A stretch of DNA of 64,000 nt, from the NCBI RefSeq assembly GCF_900105945.1, contig NZ_FNSO01000004.1, positions 310,001-374,000 of the forward strand, given 5' to 3'. This DNA is from Amycolatopsis tolypomycina (GTDB lineage Bacteria > Actinomycetota > Actinomycetes > Mycobacteriales > Pseudonocardiaceae). Of this stretch, positions 1-10,143 are shown piece by piece. How positions within the stretch are numbered: the first letter of the stretch is position 1; each line of letters begins with the position of its first letter. The translations under genes and the position numbers were made by a program. Below the pieces are notes generated by a model. It made no database searches. It worked only from the letters and a program-made list of their open reading frames with translations, and was not told where the DNA came from.

Positions 1-1
1 C

Positions 2-91
2 CCGATCGCCGGGCTCGAGCGCGACCTGCGCCACCGCCTCGGTGACCAGCAGTTCGTCTACCGGGCGCTGCGGCTGGCCGCGGCCCGCTGA
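2..91 (+). CDS. C-terminal fragment of an unrecognised protein
   Basis: The window opens inside a reading frame that ends with TGA at 89-91. The visible 29 residues are Arg/Leu/Ala-rich (PIAGLERDLRHRLG then ending RLAAAR) and look like a terminal amphipathic helix. The fragment is too short to assign a family. It converges on the gene at 154-654, and a perfect hairpin separates the two. Confidence 0.5.
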   Translation, partial: PIAGLERDLRHRLGDQQFVYRALRLAAAR

Positions 92-102
92 CAGCCTGGG
101 GC

Positions 103-137
103 CCCGGGGCGGCGGACTGGGGATGCGCCGCCCCGGG
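103..137. terminator. Hairpin between convergent genes
   Basis: The arms at 103-114 and 126-137 are perfect 12-bp inverted repeats around an 11-nt loop. They lie between the stop codons of two converging genes, so this is a likely bidirectional terminator. No T-tract follows, which is usual in high-GC actinobacteria. Confidence 0.55.
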
Positions 138-153
138 TGTCCGGTGTGGAGGG

Positions 154-654
154 TCAGCTCCGCGAGCCGTCTCCGGTCTGCGGTGCCCCCGCCGGCTTGA
201 CCGCGACCTGCGGTTTCGCGGGCTTGGCCGGCTTCGGCGGCTTCGGCTTGGCGGTGGGCGGCTTCGGCTTCGTCGTCGGCGGCTGGGGCTTCGTCGTGGT
301 GGGCGGCGGGGTGCCCGTGATCGTGAAGGACTCGACCGCCTTGCGGCCGTCCGAGCACGGGAACGACGCCGTGTACTTGCCGGGCCGCCGGATCGCCGTC
401 GTGCTGCCGCCCATCCGGCCCCAGTTGCCCATGCCGACCATCGTGATCGGAGACGTGAAGCCCGCCGACGTGACCGGCCCGGCCGGCGTGCACCCGTGGC
501 CCAGCCCCGAGTACACCTGCGCGTCGATCCGGCCGCCGGGTTCGACCTGCCGGGTCAGGCTCCACCAGACCTCGTCGGCCGCACTGGCCGGGGCCGACAG
601 GGCGAGTGTCGCCGCGCTCGCGGCCAGCAGGCCGATCAGGGTTTTCTTGACCAT
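154..654 (-). CDS. Secreted protein with Pro/Lys-rich tail
   Basis: 166 aa. The ATG at 654 is preceded by a good Shine-Dalgarno (GAGAGGGGACGG). A classical Sec signal peptide (MVKKTLIGLLAAS..., cleavage near APASA-AD) leads to a small globular domain of about 90 residues. That domain has two cysteines (GHGCTP and FPCSDG), suited to one disulfide. The last 55 residues are low-complexity Pro/Lys/Thr (repeats of TTKPKPP and KPAKPA), as in cell-wall-contacting linkers. PQTGD near the end recalls a sortase signal, but no hydrophobic segment follows it, so sortase anchoring is unlikely. The gene lies 65 nt downstream of the lipoprotein gene 720-1304 on the same strand, so co-transcription is possible. 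Function unknown. Confidence 0.75.
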   Translation of the reverse strand: MVKKTLIGLLAASAATLALSAPASAADEVWWSLTRQVEPGGRIDAQVYSGLGHGCTPAGPVTSAGFTSPITMVGMGNWGRMGGSTTAIRRPGKYTASFPCSDGRKAVESFTITGTPPPTTTKPQPPTTKPKPPTAKPKPPKPAKPAKPQVAVKPAGAPQTGDGSRS

Positions 655-719
655 GGTTTCCGTCCCCTCTCGTTGTGCTCCCCCCACGCTCGAGCCGGGG
701 AAACGGTTGAGCCGCGGTC

Positions 720-1304
720 TCAGCCCTTGCAGCCGGGCGCGGTCGCGGCGGCCGTCATCAGCTCCGGGGCTGCCGTCACGGCGCCGACCGGGTCGTAGGT
801 GCCGTCGAGGTCCCGCTGCGCCTGCTCGACGGCGTCGCCGGCCGGGCCCTGGGACGCTTCGTCGCCCCGCTTCGCGCGGTCGAGCTTGGTCTTCGCCTCG
901 GTGGCGCGGTCGCGGGCCTTCGTGAACTTCGCGAGGAAGCCCTGCCGCACGGTCTCGGCGAGCGGCACCGGCGCGGGCGGCAGCGCGGTCAGCTTGTCCA
1001 CCGTCTCGCCGGTGCGGGCCGCGATGCCGCCCAGCGACGCGCTGAGCGCCTTCTGCGCTTCGGCGATCGTCTTGGGCGACGGGCCGGTCTCGGTTTCCCG
1101 GTTGGTGCGCTCCCGGTAGCCGTTGACGGCGGAGCAGAAGCCGTCCATCCAGCTGACGGCCGCCGGGTCGGCGGTCGGCTCGACCGTGATGGTCTGGACC
1201 GGGCTCGGCTGCGGGGCGGCAGGCGGCGGCGCCGGCGCGGCGGGCTTGGTCCCGCACGCGGTCAGCAGCAGGCAGGCGCCGAGCAGAGCGGCAGTGATCT
1301 TCAT
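720..1304 (-). CDS. Putative lipoprotein of unknown function
   Basis: 194 aa. The start at 1304 follows a strong RBS (GAGGGGATTC). The N-terminus MKITAALLGACLLLTAC carries a lipobox (LLTAC), which predicts lipidation at Cys17 and anchoring to the outer face of the membrane. An Ala/Pro linker (residues 20-45) is followed by a Lys/Glu/Ala-rich, probably all-helical domain. It contains one further pair of cysteines (DGFCSAV and the C-terminal APGCKG), possibly a disulfide. This architecture is common among actinobacterial lipoproteins without assigned function. It lies directly upstream of the secreted protein at 154-654, and the two may act together at the cell surface (inference). Confidence 0.75.
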   Translation of the reverse strand: MKITAALLGACLLLTACGTKPAAPAPPPAAPQPSPVQTITVEPTADPAAVSWMDGFCSAVNGYRERTNRETETGPSPKTIAEAQKALSASLGGIAARTGETVDKLTALPPAPVPLAETVRQGFLAKFTKARDRATEAKTKLDRAKRGDEASQGPAGDAVEQAQRDLDGTYDPVGAVTAAPELMTAAATAPGCKG

Positions 1305-1357
1305 TCCGAATCCCCTCGTGTTTGCCGGTACACGCGCGAGGGGCCCGGAAGGTTGCG

Positions 1358-1612
1358 TCAGGCGGCGGCGAGCGTGCCGCCGAGTGCCCGGCGGCCGGCT
1401 TCGGTGAGTTCGGCGCGCGTCCACTGGCCGACGGCGACGACCCGGGCGGCCCGGATCAGCCCGGCTCGCGCGAGCTGGTGCGCGGTGGCCTGGTCGCAGC
1501 ACGGGAGGCCGTCGACCCGCAGGTCGGGCTCACAGCTGCAGGTGAGTTCGGCCCGCCCGGCCCCGACGGCCCGCAGCATCGCCATCGCCCGGCGATTCAG
1601 TTCGGTGTCCAT
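1358..1612 (-). CDS. Small Cys-rich hypothetical protein
   Basis: 84 aa from the ATG at 1612; an in-frame ATG two codons earlier at 1618 is the alternative. The purine-rich RBS AGAGGGGG ends immediately before 1618 and sits at a proper six-base distance from 1612, so the second ATG is preferred. The protein has four closely spaced cysteines (CSCEPD, then LPCCDQ), a Cys-x-Cys...Cys-Cys arrangement that could hold a metal or be redox-active. The rest is Ala/Arg/Leu-rich, with a C-terminal stretch resembling a short winged-helix fragment (RAELTEAGRRALGG). No family recognised. Confidence 0.55.
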   Translation of the reverse strand: MDTELNRRAMAMLRAVGAGRAELTCSCEPDLRVDGLPCCDQATAHQLARAGLIRAARVVAVGQWTRAELTEAGRRALGGTLAAA

Positions 1613-1705
1613 GGTCATCCCCCTCTGTGGTGCCGACTATGAGGAGACGTGGCCGCGGTCACCGAATACGCCACTTCGCCCACGGTCACCCGAACGGGGG
1701 CAGGC

Positions 1706-2407
1706 TCAGAGCCGTTCCTGCAGCGCGTCGGCCGCGGCGAGCAGGTCGGCCGCCCACCGCGCGCCGGGCTTGCGGCCGATCCGCTCGATCGGGCCCGACA
1801 CCGACACGGCCGCGACGACCGTGCCCGCCGAGTCGCGCACCGGGGCCGAGATGCTCGCCACTCCGGGCTCGCGCTCGGCCACGCTCTGCGCCCAGCCACG
1901 GCGGCGTACCTCCAGGAGCGTCCGCTCGCCGAAGACCGCGTCGGTCAGGATCGTGCGCTGCGTGTGCGGGTCGGCCCAGGCCGCGAGCACCTTCGCGCCC
2001 GAGCCGGCCGTCATCGGCAGGCGGGACCCCACCGGCACGGTGTCGCGCAGGCCGCTCGGCGGCTCCGCCGTCGCGACGCACACGCGCTGGACGCCGTCGC
2101 GCCGGTACAGCTGCACGCTTTCGCCCGTGACGTCGCGCAGCTTCGGCAGCACCACGCCCGCCGCGTCGAGGAGCGGGTCCGTCGAACCGCCGGCGAGCTC
2201 GGCCAGCGCCGTACCGGGGCGCCAGCGGCCGTCCGGACCGCGGCGCAGCAGCCGGTGCACCTCCAGGCCGACCGCGAGCCGGTGCGCGGTGGCCCGGGGG
2301 AGGCCGGTCCGCGTGCACAGTTCCGCGAGGCCGCAGGGGTCGTCCGCGACCGCCTGCAGGACGGCCACTGCTTTGTCCAGTACTCCGATACCGCTATGCT
2401 GTCCCAC
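1706..2407 (-). CDS. ndgR: IclR-family regulator, NdgR/AreB-like
   Basis: 233 aa, the usual IclR length. Residues 1-65 form the winged helix ([20 protein letters not shown] is the recognition region). The remainder is the IclR effector domain ([42 protein letters not shown]). The gene is divergent from leuCD with a 143-bp shared region, the arrangement of NdgR in Streptomyces, AreB in S. clavuligerus and Rv2989 in M. tuberculosis. Those relatives control leucine biosynthesis and some nitrogen or antibiotic traits. Here it most likely regulates leuCD and itself; the functional link rests on synteny and family. Confidence 0.85.
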   Translation of the reverse strand: MGQHSGIGVLDKAVAVLQAVADDPCGLAELCTRTGLPRATAHRLAVGLEVHRLLRRGPDGRWRPGTALAELAGGSTDPLLDAAGVVLPKLRDVTGESVQLYRRDGVQRVCVATAEPPSGLRDTVPVGSRLPMTAGSGAKVLAAWADPHTQRTILTDAVFGERTLLEVRRRGWAQSVAEREPGVASISAPVRDSAGTVVAAVSVSGPIERIGRKPGARWAADLLAAADALQERL

Positions 2408-2439
2408 GAACCGATACTAGCGTCCCGCACTTTGGGAAG

Positions 2440-2453
2440 TCCAGTATCTGGGA
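2440..2453. promoter_or_regulatory. Candidate NdgR operator in ndgR-leuC gap
   Basis: TCCAGTATCTGGGA contains the perfect dyad CCAG-TAT-CTGG, flanked by two GGGAA copies, between the divergent ndgR and leuC starts. Its place and symmetry suit an IclR-type operator. Assignment is inferred from position only. Confidence 0.4.
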
Positions 2454-2550
2454 AACCCTGAACTCGAGCTGCGCCCCTCCTTCGCGGCTCGCACCCGAAT
2501 TCCGCAGGTGCGCGCCCGAGTTCGTCGACGAACCGTGGAAGGAGCCGGAG

Positions 2551-3984
<1,434 letters not shown>

Positions 3985-4005
3985 CCTTTTCGAGGAGTTA
4001 TCGCC

Positions 4006-4608
4006 ATGGAACCGTTCACCCAGCACACCGGCGTCGGCGTCCCGCTGCGCCGGTCCAACGTGGACACCGACCAGATCATCCCGGCGGTCTACCTCAAGCG
4101 GGTGACCCGCACGGGGTTCGAGGACGGCCTGTTCGCCGCCTGGCGCGGCGACGAGGACTTCATCCTCAACCAGGAGCCGTTCAAGAACGGAAGCGTGCTG
4201 GTCGCGGGCCCGGACTTCGGAACCGGTTCCTCCCGCGAGCACGCCGTCTGGGCGCTGATGGACTACGGCTTCAAGGTCGTCATCTCCGCCCGGTTCGCCG
4301 ACATCTTCCGCGGCAACTCCGGCAAGGGCGGCCTGGTGGCGGCCCAGTGCGAGCAGCACGACGTCGAGCTGCTCTGGAAGCTGCTGGAGAACGAGCCCGG
4401 CACGGAGGTCACGGTGGACCTCGAGACCAAGACCGTGCGCGCCAAGGACTTCACCGCGCCCTTCCAGATCGACGACTACGTCCGCTGGCGGCTGCTGGAG
4501 GGCCTCGACGACATCGCTCTCACGTTGCGCCATGCCGGTGAGATCGACACCTTCGAGGCAAGCCGCCCCTCCTGGAAGCCGACGACGACGCCGGTGTCCG
4601 CGAGCTGA
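4006..4608 (+). CDS. leuD: 3-isopropylmalate dehydratase small subunit
   Basis: 200 aa, normal LeuD length. This is the aconitase swivel-domain partner of LeuC. It shows the family signatures [10 protein letters not shown] near the N-terminus and [15 protein letters not shown], the substrate-binding loop. The start has an RBS (GAGGAG) eight bases upstream. A strong intrinsic terminator follows the stop codon, which separates leuCD from hup. Confidence 0.97.
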   Translation: MEPFTQHTGVGVPLRRSNVDTDQIIPAVYLKRVTRTGFEDGLFAAWRGDEDFILNQEPFKNGSVLVAGPDFGTGSSREHAVWALMDYGFKVVISARFADIFRGNSGKGGLVAAQCEQHDVELLWKLLENEPGTEVTVDLETKTVRAKDFTAPFQIDDYVRWRLLEGLDDIALTLRHAGEIDTFEASRPSWKPTTTPVSAS

Positions 4609-4618
4609 TCGTTTTCCG

Positions 4619-4658
4619 GGGCGGGATCTCTTGCAGGGCAAGGGATCCCGCCCTTTTT
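4619..4658 (+). terminator. Rho-independent terminator after leuD
   Basis: A perfect 10-bp stem (GGGCGGGATC at 4619-4628 with GATCCCGCCC at 4644-4653) is extended by CTTGC/GCAAG around an AGG loop. Five T residues follow (4654-4658). This is an unusually canonical intrinsic terminator for this genome. Confidence 0.85.
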
Positions 4659-4743
4659 CACGGCTGCGGTTTCCGCGGCCTGCCGGACCCCTTCGAGTGG
4701 GGTGCCGAACCCGTCCCGGGGTAAGGGAAAGTTCCGCACGCCG

Positions 4744-4770
4744 TTGGAATTTGGGCTGCGTTGGTAATAC
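4744..4770 (+). promoter_or_regulatory. Candidate hup promoter
   Basis: TTGGAA (4744-4749) and TAATAC (4765-4770) lie about 50 nt upstream of the hup ATG and after the leuD terminator. The 15-bp spacer is short, so the -35 assignment is weak. The -10 match is better. Confidence 0.35.
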
Positions 4771-4821
4771 CGTGTCGCTAGCCGGCCGACGCGGCCGTGG
4801 AGCCTTCCTGGAGGACTGGAC

Positions 4822-5655
4822 ATGGCCAACAAGGCCCAGCTGATCGAGGCGCTGACAGAGCGCCTGGGCGACAAGAAGGCCGCTGCCGAGGCGGTCGACG
4901 GTCTGGTCGACATCATCATCCGGACGGTCAACAAGGGCGAGAAGGTCAACATCACGGGCTTCGGAGTGTTCGAGAAGCGCGCCCGCGCGGCACGGACGGC
5001 CCGCAACCCGCGCACCGGGGAGGCGGTCCGGGTCAAGAAGACGAACGTGCCGGCGTTCCGCGCCGGGACGACGTTCAAGGACGTGATTTCGGGAGCGAAG
5101 AAGCTCCCGAAGGCGACACCGGTCAAGCGCACGAGCACAACGCGCGCGGCGGCGACGGCGGCGACGACCACCCGGACTCGTGCGGCGGCGGCCAAGCCTG
5201 CTGCGGCGAAGGCGGCTACGGCGGCGAAGCCGGCGACGACTCGGACGAGGGCGACGGCGGCGAAGCCTGCGACGGCGGCTACGGCGGCGAAGACGGCGAC
5301 GACCCGGACGAGGGCAGCAGCGGCGAAGCCGGCCACGACAGCCAGGACGACGGCGGCGAAGGCGACCACGGCCGCGAAGCCCGCGACGGCGGCGAAGGCG
5401 GCCACGGCCGCGAAGGCGCCTGCCGCGAAGACCACGACGGCCCGCAAGACCACGGCAGCCAAGCCCGCGACGGCCAAGACCACGGCAGCCAAGACCACGG
5501 CAGCCAAGACGACGACGGCTCGCAAGACCACAGCGGCCAAGACAAGCGCGGCTGCCAAGACAAGCGCAGCTGCCAAGACCGGTGCGGCGGCCAAGGCAAG
5601 CACGGCGGCCAAGACACCTGCAAGGCGGACCTCGGCCGCGGCGAAGAAGGACTGA
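4822..5655 (+). CDS. hup: HU-family nucleoid protein with long basic tail
   Basis: 277 aa. Residues 1-95 are a complete HU/IHF domain ([20 protein letters not shown], then [16 protein letters not shown] and ARNPRTGE signatures) that bends DNA and compacts the nucleoid. Residues 96-277 are a low-complexity Lys/Ala/Thr/Arg tail with degenerate [11 protein letters not shown] and TARKT units, like the eukaryotic-H1-like tail of mycobacterial HupB. The tail is longer than in HupB of M. tuberculosis (214 aa in total). It probably adds DNA-bridging and is a candidate for lysine modification (family knowledge). The RBS is GGAGGA. Placement after leuD is conserved in actinobacteria. Confidence 0.95.
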   Translation: MANKAQLIEALTERLGDKKAAAEAVDGLVDIIIRTVNKGEKVNITGFGVFEKRARAARTARNPRTGEAVRVKKTNVPAFRAGTTFKDVISGAKKLPKATPVKRTSTTRAAATAATTTRTRAAAAKPAAAKAATAAKPATTRTRATAAKPATAATAAKTATTRTRAAAAKPATTARTTAAKATTAAKPATAAKAATAAKAPAAKTTTARKTTAAKPATAKTTAAKTTAAKTTTARKTTAAKTSAAAKTSAAAKTGAAAKASTAAKTPARRTSAAAKKD

Positions 5656-5694
5656 GCCGCCCGAAACTGTCGGACCCCTGCGGTAACGTGAAAT

Positions 5695-5722
5695 CAGGGG
5701 GTCCCCTGGGGGCGACCCCCTG
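5695..5722 (+). terminator. First hairpin after hup
   Basis: CAGGGGGTC (5695-5703) pairs with GACCCCCTG (5714-5722) around a 10-nt loop, 40 nt after the hup stop. It probably forms a tandem terminator with the hairpin at 5741-5775. Confidence 0.5.
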
Positions 5723-5740
5723 TTGGGCGAGCAGCTTTTC

Positions 5741-5775
5741 GGCAGGGCCCCGCGCGACGTGCGCGGGGCCCTGCC
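5741..5775 (+). terminator. Strong hairpin after hup
   Basis: Perfect 15-bp arms (5741-5755 and 5761-5775) flank a GACGT loop, 86 nt after the hup stop. The stem is almost entirely G/C, and a short T-run (CTTTTCG) precedes it rather than follows it. This is a likely transcription terminator. Confidence 0.65.
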
Positions 5776-5841
5776 GCATGTCCGGGCCGGTACGGGAGAA
5801 ACCGAGCGGCGCACCGGAAGGCCGGCAGCTCACTCGAGAAG

Positions 5842-6042
5842 GTTCGTTGGCGTGCCGGGAAGGTCGGCTGGCGTACCTGGAGAGTTGGCCGGCGCACTTG
5901 GGTGGTCGGTTGGCATGCCGCAGAGTCGGTCGCATACGTGGAGAGTTGGCCGGCGTGCCTGGGTGGCTGGCCGGCGTGCCGGGAAGGTCGGCTCACGCAC
6001 CTGGAGAGTCGGCGCACCTGGGTGGTCGACCGGCGAGCGCCA
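5842..6042. repeat. Degenerate 21-bp minisatellite downstream of hup
   Basis: About nine imperfect copies of a 21-bp unit close to GGCGTGCCGGGAAGGTCGGC run through the 597-bp gap between hup and the SARP gene. Units alternate between versions containing GGGAAGGTCGG, CTGGAGAGTTGG and TTGGGTGGTCGG. Because 21 is a multiple of three, each reading frame yields a heptad-like peptide repeat (for example AGVPGEL). No start, RBS or codon bias supports a gene. The rest of the gap (6043-6252) is C-rich with no recognisable feature. Confidence 0.7.
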
Positions 6043-6252
6043 GGCCCTCCGATGCCCGACCCGCCCTGGACACATCCACAACCCACCGCCCGGCCAAGTA
6101 AACCCAAGCCCCCACCCCTGACCCCGCCAACGAAAGTCACCCACAGTCAGCACCGGCTCCCGAACCAACCCCACCCATCACCCACCCGGCCCAACCGACC
6201 ACCCGGGACCGGTTCCGCCCAATTTCGCAAAGTTGCTTGAGCGCCCGGCCGA

Positions 6253-9099
6253 GTGATGCCACGCTGCGTTTCTCGGGGCCCGCGCGCGGTGCGGGCCCGG
6301 CGGTGCGCAACGCGAAACCTGGGGGCGACCACCATCGACATCCGGCTGCTCGGCCCGTTCCAGGTGCTCGTCGACGGCTCGCCGGTCGTGCTGACCAGTT
6401 CCCGGCAACGTGCGCTGCTCGCCACGCTCGCGCTCGCCGCCGGGCGGCTCGTCTCCATCGATGCCCTCGCTCGCGGTGTCTGGGGGGAAACGCCGCCCGC
6501 GCACATCCGGGGCAGCCTGCAAACCTACGTCATGCGCCTGCGCCGCCTCTGCGGCGAAGACTCCGTCGTCACCGAACCGGACGGCTACCGGCTCGTCGTC
6601 GACCCGTCCCGGGTGGACGCCCTGCGCTTCCTCCACACCCTCGACCAGGCCGCCGCCACCACCGAACCCGCGCGTCGGCGCACACTGCTCGCCGACGCGC
6701 TCGGCCGCTGGGGTGGCACTCCGCTCGAAGGCGTCGGCTCGCCCGCGCTGGCCGCCGAATGGGGGCCGCTGCTGACCGAGCGGTACCTGCTCGCCGTCGA
6801 ACAGCGCATCGATCTCGACGCCGGCCTCGTCCCCGATGCCCGGCTCGTCGCCGAACTCACCGATCTCGTCGCGCAGCACCCGCTGCGGGAATCCTTGTGG
6901 GAACGGCTGGTGCGCACCCTCGCCCGGTCCGGGCGCCGCGCCGAGGCCCTCGCGCGCTACGCCGGGCTGCGAGCGTTGCTCGCCGACGAACTGGGCGTCG
7001 AACCGGGGGAAGACCTCCGCCGGCTGCACGCCGAACTGCTCGCCGCCGACGCCGATCCCGCCGTGCACACCGTTCCGCGGCAGCTGCCCTTCGACGTCGC
7101 CGGCTTCACCGGCCGCGGCCCGGAGCTCGCCGAACTCGACCGGCTGCCACCCGGTGGGGCCTCCGGGATCGTCGTCATCGAAGGCACCGCCGGGGTCGGG
7201 AAGACGTCGCTGGCCGTGCACTGGTCCCACCGCGTCCGCGACCGCTTCCCCGGCGGGCAGCTGTTCCTCGACCTGCGTGGCCACTCCGCCGACACCCCGG
7301 TCACGCCCGGCGCCGCGCTGGCCGGCTTCCTGCGCGCCCTCGGCGTGCCGGCCGAGACCGTGCCTTCCACTGTGGAGGAACGCTCGGCGCTGCTGCGCAG
7401 CAGGCTGGCCGGCAGCCGCACCCTCATGCTGCTCGACAACGCCCGCGACGCCGACCAGGTCCGCCCGCTCCTGCCCGGCCCCGGCAACCTCGTCGTGGTG
7501 ACCAGCCGCAACCAGCTGCGCGGCCTCGTCGCCCGCGACGGCGCCCGCCGCATCGCCCTGCGCTCCTTCGACGACCGCGACGCCACCGCGCTGCTCGCCG
7601 GCAGCGTCGGGTCGCAGCGCCTCGCCGCCGAACCCGCCGCCGTCGCCGAACTCGTCCAGCTGTGCGGCCGCCTGCCGCTGGCGCTGGCGCTCGCCGGGGA
7701 ACGCGCTTCCCGGTTCTCCGGCGTCTCGCTCGCCGGGATCGTCGAAGAACTCCGCGACCAGCGGCTGCGGCTCGACACCCTGCGCGACCCGCAGGACGCC
7801 GGCACCGACCTCCGCGCCGCGTTCTCCTGGTCCTACAAGGCACTGCGCCCGGCCGCCGCCCGCTTCTTCCGGCTGCTCGGCCTGCACCCCGGGCACGGGT
7901 TCAGCCTGGCCTCGGCCGCCGCGCTCGCCGGCGCCGACCTGCGCGAAGCGCGGGAACTCGCCGACCAGCTCGCCGCCGCCCACCTGCTCAACCAGCCCGG
8001 CACCGACCGCTACCAGTTCCACGACCTGCTGCGCGTCTACGCCGGCGAACTCGTCGAAACCGAGACGACGGAGGCCGAGCGCGCGGCGGCACTGCGCCGG
8101 CTCGTCGACTGGTACCTGGCCAGCGTCGCCGAAGCCAACAAGCTGGTCCGCCCCGACCTGCTCACCGAGGACATCACGCTCGACCCGGCGCCACTGCCCG
8201 CCGTCCGCTTCGCGCAGCACGAGCAGACGATCGCCTGGTACACCACCGAACGCCAGGCCCTGACCGCGCTCGTCGGCATCGCCGCCGGGCACGGCTGGAC
8301 CGCGCACGCGTGGAAGCTCGCCTGGCTCCTGCGCGGGTTCTTCGCCGAACGCCACGACCGGGACGACTGGATCACCACCGCGCGCGCGGCCGTCGCCGCC
8401 ACCCGCGACGCCGGTGACCGCACGGGCCTGCAGTACAGCGCCAACAACCTCGGCTCGGCCTACCTGCGCACCCTGCAACCGGACAAGGCCATCGAAGCGC
8501 TGGAGGAAGCCCGCGCCGCGTCCGGAAGCGGCGACGGCACCGCGATGACCGTCGCGATCCTGTCCAACCTCGCCGGCGCCTACTACGTCCGCGCCGAATA
8601 CGCCGAAGCCGAGCGCCACGCCCTCGAAGCCGTCCACCTCGCCCGCGACCACGGCCAGCGCACGTTCGTCCCGCACGCCCTGCTCAACGTCAGCGCCAGC
8701 CGCATCGGCCTGCACGACTACGACCACGCCGCCGAAGCCGCGCAGGCGGCCCACGAAGCCTTCGCCGAACTCGGCGACCGCTACCACGCGGCGCTCGCGC
8801 TGGGGAACGTCGCCGAGGCCCTCGAAGGCGCCGGACGGCACGAAGAAGCGGAGAAGGCCGGCCTGGACGCGCTCGCCGAGCTGAAGGAACTCAACGCCGA
8901 CTACGGCACCATCGACGTCCAGATCACCCTGGGCCGCCTGAAGCACCGCACCGGCCGCGCGCACGAGGCGGGCGGCCACTGGGCCGAGGCGCTGACCGTC
9001 AGCCAGCGCCTCGGCGACCCCCGCGTCGCGGAAGTGCAGGCCCTGCTGGCCACGGTGCCGACAGAAACCCCCTCGCCCGGGGATGCGCCGTACCCCTAG
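6253..9099 (+). CDS. AfsR/SARP-family regulator with NB-ARC and TPR domains
   Basis: 948 aa. Order of domains: an OmpR-type winged helix (about residues 28-115, IRLLGPFQVLVDG and YVMRLRRLCGE); a bacterial transcriptional activation domain (about 120-265, LAARPLRE-type helices ending in LGVEPGEDLRRLHAELL); an NB-ARC ATPase with Walker A GTAGVGKTSLA (about 310-320), Walker B TLMLLDNA and a GLPLAL-like RLPLALALAG; then TPR-like helices to the C-terminus. Such proteins activate secondary-metabolite or developmental genes, with nucleotide binding gating DNA binding. The start is uncertain: GTG 6253 and ATG 6256 lack a convincing RBS, and homology begins only around residue 26, so a later GTG (about 6289) is possible. 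No biosynthetic cluster is adjacent, so the target is unknown. Confidence 0.88.
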   Translation: MMPRCVSRGPRAVRARRCATRNLGATTIDIRLLGPFQVLVDGSPVVLTSSRQRALLATLALAAGRLVSIDALARGVWGETPPAHIRGSLQTYVMRLRRLCGEDSVVTEPDGYRLVVDPSRVDALRFLHTLDQAAATTEPARRRTLLADALGRWGGTPLEGVGSPALAAEWGPLLTERYLLAVEQRIDLDAGLVPDARLVAELTDLVAQHPLRESLWERLVRTLARSGRRAEALARYAGLRALLADELGVEPGEDLRRLHAELLAADADPAVHTVPRQLPFDVAGFTGRGPELAELDRLPPGGASGIVVIEGTAGVGKTSLAVHWSHRVRDRFPGGQLFLDLRGHSADTPVTPGAALAGFLRALGVPAETVPSTVEERSALLRSRLAGSRTLMLLDNARDADQVRPLLPGPGNLVVVTSRNQLRGLVARDGARRIALRSFDDRDATALLAGSVGSQRLAAEPAAVAELVQLCGRLPLALALAGERASRFSGVSLAGIVEELRDQRLRLDTLRDPQDAGTDLRAAFSWSYKALRPAAARFFRLLGLHPGHGFSLASAAALAGADLREARELADQLAAAHLLNQPGTDRYQFHDLLRVYAGELVETETTEAERAAALRRLVDWYLASVAEANKLVRPDLLTEDITLDPAPLPAVRFAQHEQTIAWYTTERQALTALVGIAAGHGWTAHAWKLAWLLRGFFAERHDRDDWITTARAAVAATRDAGDRTGLQYSANNLGSAYLRTLQPDKAIEALEEARAASGSGDGTAMTVAILSNLAGAYYVRAEYAEAERHALEAVHLARDHGQRTFVPHALLNVSASRIGLHDYDHAAEAAQAAHEAFAELGDRYHAALALGNVAEALEGAGRHEEAEKAGLDALAELKELNADYGTIDVQITLGRLKHRTGRAHEAGGHWAEALTVSQRLGDPRVAEVQALLATVPTETPSPGDAPYP

Positions 9100-9148
9100 C
9101 CCGGCGCAGCCCAGCGGGACCCGGACCAAGTACACCAAGATCGACTGT

Positions 9149-9187
9149 CACGGCGCTGTCTCGTGCCGGCAGTAGGGGACAGCCGTG
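9149..9187. terminator. Possible weak hairpin between convergent genes
   Basis: CACGG/CTGTC (9149-9160) pairs with GACAG/CCGTG (9178-9187), with a two-base bulge and a 17-nt loop. It lies between the SARP gene and mutT1, which converge. Weak support. Confidence 0.3.
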
Positions 9188-9189
9188 GT

Positions 9190-10143
9190 TCAGGAGCGGC
9201 TGGGGGAGGGCGCCGGGAGCGCGCTCGGGTGGTAGTCCGCCGAGAGCAGCACCGGGCCTTCCGCATCCGTCGGGGCGCGGAACGACAGCACCCAGAACGA
9301 ACCCTTCTTGCTCGGCACCACGCCGCCGCGGGCCGCCGAAAGCTCGACGCCGTCGCGGTCGGCCAGTGCGCTCACCAGGTCCGGGATCACGCCGCCCTGG
9401 CTGCACACCACCGGTGTCCCGCCGTCGCCGGCCACCGCCAGCAGCCGGGCCACGCCCAGGACCGGATCCGGCCAGTAGCCCTCCTCGGAGAACAACGGCT
9501 CGTGCCGGACCTCGGCCGCGACGTCCTCCGCGACGCCGTGCACCGTCTGCACGCAGCGCAGGCGCGGGGCCGACAACACCCGGTCCGGGCCGAACAGCGC
9601 CAGCACCCGGCGCAGCGCCGTCGCCTGGCGCACGCCCGCTTCCGACAACGGCCGGAGGTCGTCGTCGCCGGACCACTCGTCGCGCTTGCCCGCCTTGGCG
9701 TGGCGCACCAGCAACAGCGTCGTCAGGCCGACCGGCAGCTCGCAGAACGCGCGCAGCACCCGCACGTCCTCCGGCCGCGTCAGCAGCTTCTCCGCCGCCG
9801 TCGGTTCGAGCCAGCGCAGCTCGTCGACCTCGTCGTTCGGCGCGAACCGGCCGGACACCGCCTCCGCGGCGAAGTAGTCGACCGTCTTCGGCACCGTCCC
9901 GGCGCCGTCCCGCGACGGCACCGGGTACGCCGTGCGGGCGAGGTACCGGCCGAGGATCGCGGCGAACCCGGTCTCCTCCCGCACTTCCCGCACCGCGGCC
10001 TCGGCGATCGTCTCGCCCGGATCGAGCTTCCCCTTCGGCAGCGACCAGTCGTCGTACCGCGGGCGGTGCACCAGCGCGACCTCCGTCACGCCCCCGGCGA
10101 CGCGCCACAGCACCGCGCCGGCCGCCCGTACTTCCTGGGTCAT
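9190..10143 (-). CDS. mutT1: NUDIX hydrolase-histidine phosphatase fusion, MutT1-like
   Basis: 317 aa. The N-terminal half is a NUDIX domain with an intact box ([20 protein letters not shown] plus TGF). The C-terminal half is a histidine-phosphatase domain ([36 protein letters not shown]). This fusion is the mycobacterial MutT1 architecture, which removes 8-oxo-(d)GTP and diadenosine polyphosphates to prevent mutation. Its ATG overlaps the ppk stop (ATGA), so translation is coupled, and the ppk-mutT1 order matches Rv2984/Rv2985. Confidence 0.9.
   Translation of the reverse strand: MTQEVRAAGAVLWRVAGGVTEVALVHRPRYDDWSLPKGKLDPGETIAEAAVREVREETGFAAILGRYLARTAYPVPSRDGAGTVPKTVDYFAAEAVSGRFAPNDEVDELRWLEPTAAEKLLTRPEDVRVLRAFCELPVGLTTLLLVRHAKAGKRDEWSGDDDLRPLSEAGVRQATALRRVLALFGPDRVLSAPRLRCVQTVHGVAEDVAAEVRHEPLFSEEGYWPDPVLGVARLLAVAGDGGTPVVCSQGGVIPDLVSALADRDGVELSAARGGVVPSKKGSFWVLSFRAPTDAEGPVLLSADYHPSALPAPSPSRS

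Noticed and set aside
154..240. Sortase signal PQTGD at the C-terminus of the secreted protein
   Set aside because: No hydrophobic segment or long basic tail follows. Only four residues (GSRS) remain after the motif.
6178..9138. Long minus-strand frame opposite the SARP gene
   Set aside because: Low-complexity Gly/Val/Arg product antisense to a protein with intact ATPase motifs.
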